Assembly (NCBI GenBank): GCA_003486645.1
Contig: DNGI01000520.1
Coordinates: 1 to 6,240 of the forward strand
Direction: 5' to 3'
Length of the DNA stretch: 6,240 nucleotides
DNA from: Cyanobacteria bacterium UBA11370
Lineage (GTDB): Bacteria > Cyanobacteriota > Cyanobacteriia > Cyanobacteriales > Coleofasciculaceae
The notes below the pieces were generated by a model. The model saw nothing but the letters and a program-made list of their open reading frames with translations. It made no database searches and had not been told where the DNA came from. The first letter of the stretch is position 1; each line of letters opens with the position of its first letter. A program made the translations under genes and the position numbers. This document shows positions 1 through 5,737 of the stretch, one piece after another.

Positions 1-35
1 ATAATCTGTCACGCATTTAAATTGGGTATCAGTAT

Positions 36-50
36 CGACCAAGCTGGTCG
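36..50. repeat. small perfect hairpin in the left-edge gap
   Basis: CGACCA (36-41) and TGGTCG (45-50) are perfectly complementary around a 3-nt loop. No T-run follows on either strand, so it is not a convincing terminator. The rest of 1-146 shows no supported gene. Plus frame 1 is open from the window edge to a stop at 67-69, which could be the last 22 codons of an upstream gene, but this is too short to judge. Confidence 0.35.
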
Positions 51-146
51 CACTTCAATGATTCTGTAATTATTGACAATCAGGTTTAAATGACGAACAG
101 CTTACGCCCAACAGCTACTGAAGAAATCTGATCGCCCTCCCCTAAC

Positions 147-698
147 CTAATCAAATTCGGGTGCCCAAACCTCAGCGACTACCAACTCCCATCCGGGTAA
201 CAATTCCGGGACTGTCAACACATCCCCATCCCGCAATACCACTGTTTCTACACCCGAACGAAAAACCTCCATTGTCCGACTGCGCGGATCAACTAACACC
301 CCAACCTGGGTTCCTAAAGCTAAAAACTCCTGAATCTTCTGGGGCAACTTGGATAAAGAGTCAGTTTTAGACTTAACTTCAAACATTAAATCGGGGACTA
401 ATTGAGCATAATCTCCTGTCGTTCGCCGTAACCGTTCCGCACGCACAAAAGACGCATCCGGGGCACGCACATCCTCCGAAGAATTGGGTAGAATAAATCC
501 TGCATTGGATGCCGTAACTCGCCCTAACCTACGAGGTCTGACCCAATTACCGAGAAGTCGAATAATCTCAGCCGCAATTTCATCGGATTCATACCCTGAC
601 GGACTCATAACAATAATCTCCCCACTGACCAACTCCATCCGGTAGTCTGGATATTGCACTTGTAATTTTTCCAGGTCTTTAACCGTTAATCCTAGCAT
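147..698 (-). CDS. Uma2 family putative endonuclease (DUF820)
   Basis: This 183-aa protein matches the usual length and layout of the Uma2 (DUF820) family, which has a PD-(D/E)XK restriction-endonuclease-like fold. The N-terminal part carries the family pattern of a helix followed by 'YELVNGE'-like residues, here MELVSGE at 21-27, then MSPSG at 31-35. The likely metal site is visible: Pro80-Asp81 in VRAPDASFV, then Pro102-Asp103 followed by Phe106-Glu107-Val108-Lys109, which is the ExK half of the motif. Conserved 'K...EF...G...V.VDP' residues follow at about 121-138. The catalytic residues are therefore intact. The start at 698 is supported by a GGAG seven bases upstream. It is transcribed in the same direction as the phosphoesterase upstream but 143 bp away, so a shared transcript is possible, not shown. 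The family is very abundant in cyanobacteria and its cellular role is largely unknown; nuclease activity is inferred from the fold. Confidence 0.93.
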   Translation of the reverse strand: MLGLTVKDLEKLQVQYPDYRMELVSGEIIVMSPSGYESDEIAAEIIRLLGNWVRPRRLGRVTASNAGFILPNSSEDVRAPDASFVRAERLRRTTGDYAQLVPDLMFEVKSKTDSLSKLPQKIQEFLALGTQVGVLVDPRSRTMEVFRSGVETVVLRDGDVLTVPELLPGWELVVAEVWAPEFD

Positions 699-701
699 CG
701 G

Positions 702-709
702 CCTTCTCC
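702..709 (-). promoter_or_regulatory. ribosome binding site of the Uma2 gene
   Basis: On the minus strand the eight bases read GGAGAAGG; the GGAG core (706-709) ends seven bases before the ATG at 698. This supports the chosen start. Confidence 0.65.
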
Positions 710-760
710 GGTATTGGGAAACACCTCTATCCTTCAGAGTAGCCCGAAATTAGACAAATA

Positions 761-768
761 GCGATCGC
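761..768. repeat. HIP1 octamer GCGATCGC (first of five)
   Basis: The palindrome GCGATCGC occurs at 761-768, 920-927, 3543-3550, 4607-4614 and 4938-4945. About 0.1 copies would be expected by chance in this length. HIP1 over-representation is a recognised cyanobacterial genome signature. Four of the five copies are inside coding sequence and one is in the gap between the two minus-strand genes. Confidence 0.9.
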
Positions 769-794
769 GTTGCCAAGCGATGAAGACACCTATA

Positions 795-815
795 GCAAAA
801 GGCAGAGGGCAGCTA
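795..815. repeat. degenerate heptamer repeat
   Basis: Three consecutive 7-bp units begin with GC: GCAAAAG, GCAGAGG and GCAGCTA. This resembles the GGCAGAA-type heptamer tandem repeats scattered between cyanobacterial genes. It lies just downstream of the phosphoesterase stop. A small CAGC/GCTG stem overlaps its right end (810-820). No terminator with a T-run is seen here. Confidence 0.4.
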
Positions 816-841
816 TGCTGAAGGGAGGCATATTGACGGGT

Positions 842-1798
842 TTACGAAAGCTTTACTGATCGGTTAATTACGCCCTGATCGAATACTTGACCATCTGTAC
901 CAATAGCAGTGATTAAAATGCGATCGCCATACACTTCATAAGCTGCAAAACCCAACTGTTCTGCCGAATAAACTGTCCATTCGGAACGTCCAACAGGTCG
1001 AGTTCCCGCCCCACTACCCGTAATCATATAAGTCGTACCATTAATCGAATTAGTACGTTCATAATGATGGTCATGGCCGTTAATATAGAGTTGCACGCCG
1101 TATTTTTGGAAGAGGGGAGTTAGGGTTTCAATAAAGGGTTGATTCAATCCATAGTGACCGGACGAATAAATCTGATGATGTCCGAATACTACTTTCCAGA
1201 TTGCATCACTACGGCTGAGTTCTTGTTCTAACCAAGGTAATTGATTTTCCCAATCAGCATTAGAATTGGTATCAAGAGCAAAAAATTGTACATCTCCCCG
1301 TCGAAAAGTATAGTATCGCCCCTGCATATTGAAACCCGGATAACTAATTTGCGGATCGCCATTATCAGTACGGATGTCATGGTTGCCGAGACAGGCTTGA
1401 AATTTAACGCCTTGTTGTAATAGTACTTGATAGGGTTTCTCAAAAACCGCACTAATTTTTTCAATCTCGCCGTTGTTATAAATATTATCGCCCGCGAGAA
1501 TCACTAAATCATAGGGATTTTGTTGATGATAAAGAGTCATTGCCTTTGCCACAGCATATTGTCCTGCTGCACCTGTACCCGTATCCGCAACAGAAACGAA
1601 GCGTAGCAGGAGGGGTTCTTCGAGTGGGTTGTTGAGGGGATCTGCTGAAGTTGTCGGTGTGGGAGTGAGAGCATTACTCTCAGGAGAATTAATATTACTA
1701 CTTTGAGTGGTCTGACTGGCGAAGAGTTTGCCGAAACCTGCAATTAAACCGAAGCTAAGGCTACTCAAAATCAGAAAATGACGGCGTTTAATGCTCAT
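842..1798 (-). CDS. Tat-exported metallophosphoesterase, purple acid phosphatase type
   Basis: This 318-aa protein opens with a twin-arginine signal: Lys4-Arg5-Arg6-His7-Phe8-Leu9 followed by a hydrophobic stretch to about residue 27. It is therefore probably exported already folded to the periplasm or beyond. A Ser/Thr/Asn/Pro-rich linker (about 28-62) leads to the catalytic domain. All metallophosphoesterase motifs are present in order: Asp72 in ADTGTG, Asp104 and Tyr107 in GDNIY, Asn139-His140-Asp141 in GNHD, His207 in GHH, and His242/His244 in GHDHH. A tyrosine three residues after the second aspartate is the iron ligand typical of purple acid phosphatases (type 5 acid phosphatase), so a dinuclear Fe-metal phosphomonoesterase is the best call. 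The likely role is releasing phosphate from organic esters outside the cytoplasm. The start fits the Tat motif position, although no good Shine-Dalgarno precedes it. No convincing Pho box was found upstream. The exact substrate is unknown. Confidence 0.92.
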   Translation of the reverse strand: MSIKRRHFLILSSLSFGLIAGFGKLFASQTTQSSNINSPESNALTPTPTTSADPLNNPLEEPLLLRFVSVADTGTGAAGQYAVAKAMTLYHQQNPYDLVILAGDNIYNNGEIEKISAVFEKPYQVLLQQGVKFQACLGNHDIRTDNGDPQISYPGFNMQGRYYTFRRGDVQFFALDTNSNADWENQLPWLEQELSRSDAIWKVVFGHHQIYSSGHYGLNQPFIETLTPLFQKYGVQLYINGHDHHYERTNSINGTTYMITGSGAGTRPVGRSEWTVYSAEQLGFAAYEVYGDRILITAIGTDGQVFDQGVINRSVKLS

Positions 1799-1955
1799 GA
1801 GCGTCTATTTTTAGCGGCACTGAGCATGATACCAAAAACTGCTTCATTTATGAAATTTTTAGCAATTAAAGACTCAGAACAACTTCATATCCGTTATTTA
1901 GAGGTTTGAAGTTTTGACGTTTTTTTACTCATGGTAAAGGTCTTTGAAACAAGTT

Positions 1956-1973
1956 TTTAGTCTGATCACTAAA
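1956..1973. promoter_or_regulatory. operator-like dyad, left copy
   Basis: TTTAGT (1956-1961) and ACTAAA (1968-1973) are perfect complements around a 6-bp centre CTGATC. The heptamer CTGATCA inside it recurs 32 bp further on, inside a second dyad. This suggests a binding site for a dimeric regulator, but no known regulator consensus was recognised. Confidence 0.3.
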
Positions 1974-1992
1974 TAAGCTTAAGGGCATTCAA

Positions 1993-2007
1993 CCTGATCA
2001 ATTCAGG
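1993..2007. promoter_or_regulatory. operator-like dyad, right copy
   Basis: CCTGA (1993-1997) and TCAGG (2003-2007) form a perfect 5-bp inverted repeat around TCAAT. It shares CTGATCA with the dyad at 1956-1973, the two copies starting 32 bp apart, about three helical turns. It lies about 25 bp upstream of the first promoter candidate. Confidence 0.3.
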
Positions 2008-2031
2008 CGTTACAATGGAGAATTACTGATT

Positions 2032-2060
2032 TTGGCTCCTGAATTCTTCTTAGTGATAAT
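2032..2060 (+). promoter_or_regulatory. candidate sigma70-type promoter 1
   Basis: TTGGCT (2032-2037, 4/6 match to TTGACA) and GATAAT (2055-2060, 5/6 match to TATAAT) are separated by 17 bp. A transcript from here would start near 2067 and give a leader of roughly 390 nt before the large plus-strand gene. This is a motif match only. Confidence 0.3.
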
Positions 2061-2088
2061 AAATTCGAGATAAAGATGAAGATTTGTT

Positions 2089-2115
2089 TCTGTGCGGTTG
2101 TCGCCTCCACACAGA
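2089..2115. repeat. inverted repeat overlapping candidate promoter 2
   Basis: TCTGTG (2089-2094) and CACAGA (2110-2115) are perfect complements, with GG/CC able to extend the pairing inside. It covers the -35 element of candidate promoter 2, so it could act as an operator in DNA or as a hairpin in a transcript from promoter 1. The TGTG/CACA half-sites are too far apart for a CRP-type site. Confidence 0.35.
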
Positions 2116-2126
2116 TTAGCTATAAC
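2098..2126 (+). promoter_or_regulatory. candidate sigma70-type promoter 2
   Basis: TTGTCG (2098-2103, 4/6) and TATAAC (2121-2126, 5/6) have the optimal 17-bp spacing. The transcript would begin near 2133 and carry the whole hairpin cluster as a roughly 320-nt 5' leader of the large gene. This is a motif match only, about as strong as candidate 1. Confidence 0.33.
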
Positions 2127-2218
2127 CATAACTTAAGTACACTGGATTATCCCTGTGGCCTGGAGAGCCTTTTTACGGAGGATTGATTACGATTAGGGAA
2201 GTGTAATTTAAAAATAGG

Positions 2219-2325
2219 GTTGTCATCAGTCCCCTCTACACGCTCAGTAGACAGCTCCAAAGGTGGAGCTAAAATGTAAAAGTCCCTGTCAGTCAGGATA
2301 GAGCTTTAAATCCTATATTGACAAC
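2219..2325 (+). other. structured element: 7-bp closing stem around several hairpins
   Basis: GTTGTCA (2219-2225) is perfectly complementary to TGACAAC (2319-2325). Between them lie a 5-bp stem with 7-nt loop (TCTAC 2235-2239 / GTAGA 2247-2251), a 7-bp stem with tetraloop (2253-2270), and a short AGGAT/ATCCT stem (2295-2299 / 2310-2314). An alternative 8-bp pairing, TCAGTCAG (2289-2296) with CTGACTGA (2325-2332), competes with the closing stem. The arrangement could be a structured leader RNA, a small RNA, or a miniature palindromic repeat element. No Rfam family is recognised. Confidence 0.35.
2253..2270. repeat. perfect 7-bp hairpin with AAGG loop
   Basis: AGCTCCA (2253-2259) pairs perfectly with TGGAGCT (2264-2270) around AAGG. 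It is the strongest single hairpin in the intergenic region. Only AAAATG follows it, so it is not a standard terminator on the plus strand. Confidence 0.6.
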
Positions 2326-2370
2326 TGACTGAATAAACTAGTGCCAAAGTTCGGTTGAAAGTAGCTGCTG

Positions 2371-2403
2371 TTGCCTGTTGCCTGCTGTCTGTTCCCTGTT
2401 CCT
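2371..2403. repeat. heptamer tandem array TTGCCTG
   Basis: Two exact TTGCCTG units (2371-2384) are followed by CTGTCTG, TTCCCTG and a partial TTCCT. GTTGCCT/GTTCCCT heptamer arrays are common intergenic repeats in cyanobacteria. A TTG at 2378 opens the reading frame of the large gene, but since it lies inside this array it should not be taken as the start codon. Confidence 0.75.
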
Positions 2404-2420
2404 GACTTCTGTAAGAAGTC
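2404..2420. repeat. perfect 17-nt hairpin in the leader
   Basis: GACTTCT (2404-2410) and AGAAGTC (2414-2420) are perfect complements around GTA. It directly abuts the heptamer array and ends 35 bp before the start codon of the large gene. It could be an operator, an mRNA-stabilising hairpin or a repeat-associated structure. No T-run follows. Confidence 0.55.
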
Positions 2421-2440
2421 TAATCCATAAACTGAACCTG

Positions 2441-2447
2441 TTAGGAG
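2441..2447 (+). promoter_or_regulatory. ribosome binding site deciding the start at 2456
   Basis: TTAGGAG ends eight bases before the ATG at 2456. No comparable site precedes the alternative TTG at 2378. This fixes the start of the large gene. Confidence 0.85.
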
Positions 2448-2455
2448 TTGCTCTC

Positions 2456-5400
2456 ATGTTTTACAGGGTGTCAGAAAAGCGAATGCATGCTGTTAGATGG
2501 CTACTCGCTGCTGGCTGGCTCTTATTAATTTTGTCGTTATTTTATGACCCCATTTCCTCCTATTTAACCGAACCAACTACGGAATGGAGTATTTTACGTC
2601 TTAATCCTGACTTATTTGATCCTGAGAAATGCAAAACCATATTAACAGTACAAGGCAAGTGTCTTGAGGAAAAACCTTATCCTTTAGGAGCAGAAATTTT
2701 CTGGGGAATAGTCATTCCCAGTTCTATCATGCTACTTTTGGTTTTAGGTCATGAAACCTGGCGGCGTATTTGTCCATTATCCTTTCTGTCTCAAATTCCC
2801 CGCGCTTTGGGGTTACAGCGCCAGCGTAAAGTGGTTAATCCCCGTACTGGAGTGGTGCGCTATGAGTTAGCGAAAGTCGGGAAAGATTCGTGGTTAGGTC
2901 GCAATCATTTATATCTCCAATTTGCCCTTTTGTGTATGGGTCTGTGCCTCAGAATTCTATTTGTGAATTCTCACCGGATCTTGTTGGGATGTTTTTTAAT
3001 TCTAACGATCCTATCAGCGATATTAGTTGGATATTTATTCGCTGGAAAAAGTTGGTGTCAGTATTTCTGTCCCATGGCTCCCGTGCAAATGATTTATACC
3101 GGACCCAGGGCATTATTAGGTAGTGAAGCTCATCAGGGACAACGACAAACCATTACTCAATCGATGTGTCGGAGTGTAGACAAAGAAGGAAATGAAAAAA
3201 GTGCCTGTGTAAGCTGTCAATCCCCTTGTATTGATATTGACGCTGAACGGACTTATTGGGAGCTTCTGAATAAGCCAGGTCGCCGATTCGTTCAATATGG
3301 TTATGTTGGATTGGTGATTGGGTTCTATCTTTATTACGTCCTCTACTCTGGCACGCTGGAGTATTACTATTCTGGGGCTTGGAATCATGAAGAAAATCAA
3401 CTAGCAACTCTTTTTAATCCAGGATTTTACATCTTCAATCAGCCTATCCCTATTCCCAAAATTATCGCAGCTCCCTTAACTATTGCGGTGTTTGTAGTGC
3501 TGAGTTATTTCGTCGGGAATTGGATTGAAAAAGCCTATCGAGGCGATCGCAACCGAATTAAAAAGCCCATCAGTCAACAACAGGCACAACACGTAATTTT
3601 CTCTCTTTGTACGTTTGTTGTATTTAATATTTACTTTATGTTTGGCGGTCGGCCGATCCTAAAGCTATTTCCCGATTATGTAGAGTTAGGATTTAATGCC
3701 TTGGTGGTGATTGTTAGTACCGCATGGCTTTATCGAACGTTGGGTCGTAGTGCGGATACTTATTCCAAAGAAAGTCTTGCTAATAGCTTGCGCCGTCAAC
3801 TGAGTAAATTAACCATTGACTTCTCTAAATATCTAGATGGTCGTTCGATGGATGACCTAAAACCCGATGAAGTTTATGTGCTAGCCAATGTACTTCCCGG
3901 TGTTAACCAAGAGTATGGGATGCAGGTTTATAAAGGAGTATTGCGGGAAGCCTTAGAACAAGGAACCGTCAATTCTGCTAATAGCCTAGAAGTCCTCAGT
4001 CAAATTCGACTAAAATTAGGAATTAAAGACGAAGAACATTTTACGGTTTTAACGGAGTTGGGCATTGAAGACCCAGAATTACTCGATCCCCACAAGCGGC
4101 GTAGCCGTGAAAATCAGTTGCGGCTACAGAGTTACCGACAAGCCTTGGAATTACAACTGCTAGAGTTAGTCGAGATGGGCATACCCCTGCGAAAAGCCCT
4201 CCAACGTAAAGACAAGCAAATTCAAGCCTTACAACTGGAATATGGCATTACCGCCGAAGAGGAAGCACAGATTTTAGCCAATATGTCCGATGAAAACGGT
4301 GCTATCCTCCGCAAGGCAGATGTTTTGATAGACCAGTTGAAAGACTTAGCGGTGCGCTACCAACTGTTAAGCAACCTCGTTCCAAATGCCCAAGCCCCTG
4401 CTTTTGCCTTACTGCGGGTTTTAACCGTGGAGCAAAAGCAACATATTATTATTAATCAGCTTTTGAGTATTCTGGAAGTATTGGGAGATGGCTCAGATGC
4501 TAAAAGAATTGCTACCGCCACCAGTGTGTTAGCTGAAAATGTGATCACTAAGATTCTTCAAGGGACAGATGGGTCAGCATCTTGGTACGAACGACTCAGT
4601 GCAGAAGCGATCGCCTTACTCCAACCCTCGGAGTCACTCCCCAAAGTCCCGACTTCCGATGAGTTAGTGATGTTGGATAATGAACCGCCTACCTTCTTAT
4701 CCCTCCCCGATGAGTTAGCCCCAAATCCTATCGTTGATGAACGTCGCGCCGTTGTCGTTGATTTACTCAAGCAACTCCTCCAAGAACTAGACCCTCTCAT
4801 TCAAGCTACTGCCCTCTATGCTTTAGCACAACTTGATCCTCAAGAAGGTTACACACAGGCTCAACAGTTCCTCAATTGTGGCAAATCTGGGGATTGGTTA
4901 GTGCGGGAAACCGCAGAAACTATTTTAGGTCAGGGGGGCGATCGCTCGACGATGCAACAAACTCTAATTGCCCGAATTACCCTGATGGGGAAGACTCAAG
5001 AGTTAGTCTTTCAGCAACCCATTGTCCGGGTCGGACGCAGCCAAATTAATGAAATTATTTTGCCCGATCCCAGAATTTCCCGACATCACGCGATCCTTTA
5101 CCTAGATGGAGAAGGAGTCAATGCGATCGATTTGGGTAGCCCTCAAGGATTGTACGTTGGCACTACACTCGTCCATAATGAGCGGTATCGGCTGAGTCAA
5201 GGTGATGTGATTCGCTTTAGCAGCTTACCGGAACCTGCTATAACGGTGTGCTGGGAAAAACAACCCGTGCAATCCCAGACCCCCTCGGAAGTACTAACAA
5301 CCCTGGAAAAGTTATTTTTACTGTTTGAGAGTAGTTTCTTTCACTCCGTCAAGCCGGAAGCACTGATTGAACTCGCTTGTGCAGCCGAACTCCAAGTTTA

Positions 5401-5737
5401 CGACCAGGGAGCCTTAATTTGCAAGGCAGGAGAACCGTCGAGTGAAATCATGCTACTGATCGAGGGGAGTGCCGATGTGACTGTTCTCCAGGGAGAAAGC
5501 GAACAGATCGTCAGCAAGGTTCAAAGCGGAGAAACCATTGGCGAAATTGGAGTATTGACAGGTAAGCAGCGTTCTGCTTCTGTAGTAACAACCGCTGAGA
5601 AAAATCGAGTCTTGGTGATTAATGCCAATAATTTTGAAACCGTTGTACGTCAAAACTCAGAGTTAGCAAGAAGCCTCTTACTAATTTTGAGTGAACGCCT
5701 ACAACGGCTAACAGCACGAGTTAAGGAGCAGGTATGA
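2456..5737 (+). CDS. membrane Fe-S (NapH/NosR-like) protein fused to helical repeats, FHA and cyclic-nucleotide-binding domains
   Basis: This 1093-aa protein has an N-terminal membrane module with about eight helices (near 12-30, 80-99, 151-170, 175-196, 281-298, 334-356, 378-397, 410-427). Positive loops predict both ends in the cytoplasm. The cytoplasmic loops carry Fe-S-type cysteines: Cys106-Pro, Cys201-x3-Cys205-Pro, Cys238, and Cys251-x2-Cys254-x3-Cys258, as in NapH/NosR/RdxA-type electron-transfer proteins. A Cys59/Cys69 pair is predicted periplasmic. The tail holds two similar helical modules (about 492-540 and 560-610, each with an L/Y-GI-x-x-E-E core), a HEAT-like segment (about 760-830), an FHA domain (about 839-934; Gly860-Arg861-Ser862 and Ser875-Arg876-x-His878), and a CNB domain (about 955-1085) whose phosphate cassette keeps Gly1029-Glu1030 and Arg1039. 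It is probably a membrane redox protein tuned by cyclic nucleotide and possibly phosphoprotein partners; the function is inferred. The start follows TTAGGAG; an in-frame TTG 78 bp upstream lies in repeat DNA and is rejected. Confidence 0.9.
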   Translation: MFYRVSEKRMHAVRWLLAAGWLLLILSLFYDPISSYLTEPTTEWSILRLNPDLFDPEKCKTILTVQGKCLEEKPYPLGAEIFWGIVIPSSIMLLLVLGHETWRRICPLSFLSQIPRALGLQRQRKVVNPRTGVVRYELAKVGKDSWLGRNHLYLQFALLCMGLCLRILFVNSHRILLGCFLILTILSAILVGYLFAGKSWCQYFCPMAPVQMIYTGPRALLGSEAHQGQRQTITQSMCRSVDKEGNEKSACVSCQSPCIDIDAERTYWELLNKPGRRFVQYGYVGLVIGFYLYYVLYSGTLEYYYSGAWNHEENQLATLFNPGFYIFNQPIPIPKIIAAPLTIAVFVVLSYFVGNWIEKAYRGDRNRIKKPISQQQAQHVIFSLCTFVVFNIYFMFGGRPILKLFPDYVELGFNALVVIVSTAWLYRTLGRSADTYSKESLANSLRRQLSKLTIDFSKYLDGRSMDDLKPDEVYVLANVLPGVNQEYGMQVYKGVLREALEQGTVNSANSLEVLSQIRLKLGIKDEEHFTVLTELGIEDPELLDPHKRRSRENQLRLQSYRQALELQLLELVEMGIPLRKALQRKDKQIQALQLEYGITAEEEAQILANMSDENGAILRKADVLIDQLKDLAVRYQLLSNLVPNAQAPAFALLRVLTVEQKQHIIINQLLSILEVLGDGSDAKRIATATSVLAENVITKILQGTDGSASWYERLSAEAIALLQPSESLPKVPTSDELVMLDNEPPTFLSLPDELAPNPIVDERRAVVVDLLKQLLQELDPLIQATALYALAQLDPQEGYTQAQQFLNCGKSGDWLVRETAETILGQGGDRSTMQQTLIARITLMGKTQELVFQQPIVRVGRSQINEIILPDPRISRHHAILYLDGEGVNAIDLGSPQGLYVGTTLVHNERYRLSQGDVIRFSSLPEPAITVCWEKQPVQSQTPSEVLTTLEKLFLLFESSFFHSVKPEALIELACAAELQVYDQGALICKAGEPSSEIMLLIEGSADVTVLQGESEQIVSKVQSGETIGEIGVLTGKQRSASVVTTAEKNRVLVINANNFETVVRQNSELARSLLLILSERLQRLTARVKEQV

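Larger units (their letters stand above)
1799..2455. other. 657-bp divergent intergenic region, AT-rich, with structured leader
   Basis: This gap separates the minus-strand phosphoesterase from the plus-strand Fe-S/FHA/CNB gene, so promoters for both should lie here. From left to right it holds two operator-like dyads (1956-1973, 1993-2007), two sigma70-like plus-strand promoter candidates (2032-2060, 2098-2126), an inverted repeat over the second candidate (2089-2115), a cluster of hairpins (2219-2332), a heptamer array (2371-2403), a perfect hairpin (2404-2420) and the ribosome binding site (2441-2447). No protein gene of normal size was found. A 36-codon ATG frame at 2076-2186 has no good ribosome site or recognisable product. 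Confidence 0.7.

Noticed and set aside
1..69. Open plus frame 1 ending with TAA at 67-69, possible 3' end of an upstream gene
   Set aside because: Only 22 codons are visible with no recognisable motif.
1890..1960. Pho box upstream of the phosphoesterase on the minus strand
   Set aside because: Only isolated 5-6 of 8 matches without correctly spaced partners.
1981..2025. ACCTGATC followed by GGCGT, reminiscent of the TPP riboswitch core
   Set aside because: The CTGAGA element upstream and the AATGCC...AGGGA segment are missing, and the downstream gene has no link to thiamine.
2076..2186. 36-codon ATG frame in the divergent intergenic region
   Set aside because: No good ribosome site, no recognisable product, and it overlaps a promoter candidate and an inverted repeat; likely chance.
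2291..2300. AGTCAGGATA, similar to part of cobalamin riboswitches
   Set aside because: The B12-box (GCCACTG) and other conserved segments are absent.
2219..2325. tRNA-like geometry: 7-bp closing stem and a 5-bp stem with a 7-nt loop whose central bases are GCT
   Set aside because: There is no T-loop GGTTCGA motif, the D-arm space is only 9 nt, the base before the would-be anticodon is C not T, and the element is 107 nt. Not a tRNA.
2318..2340. Perfect TTGACA at 2318-2323 as a -35 box
   Set aside because: No acceptable -10 hexamer at 16-18 bp; the TTGACAACTGACTGA text is better explained as part of the inverted repeats.
3116..3407. Minus-strand open frames inside the large gene
   Set aside because: They lie antisense to the Fe-S cysteine region, whose conserved motifs are clearly on the plus strand; no family features on the minus strand.
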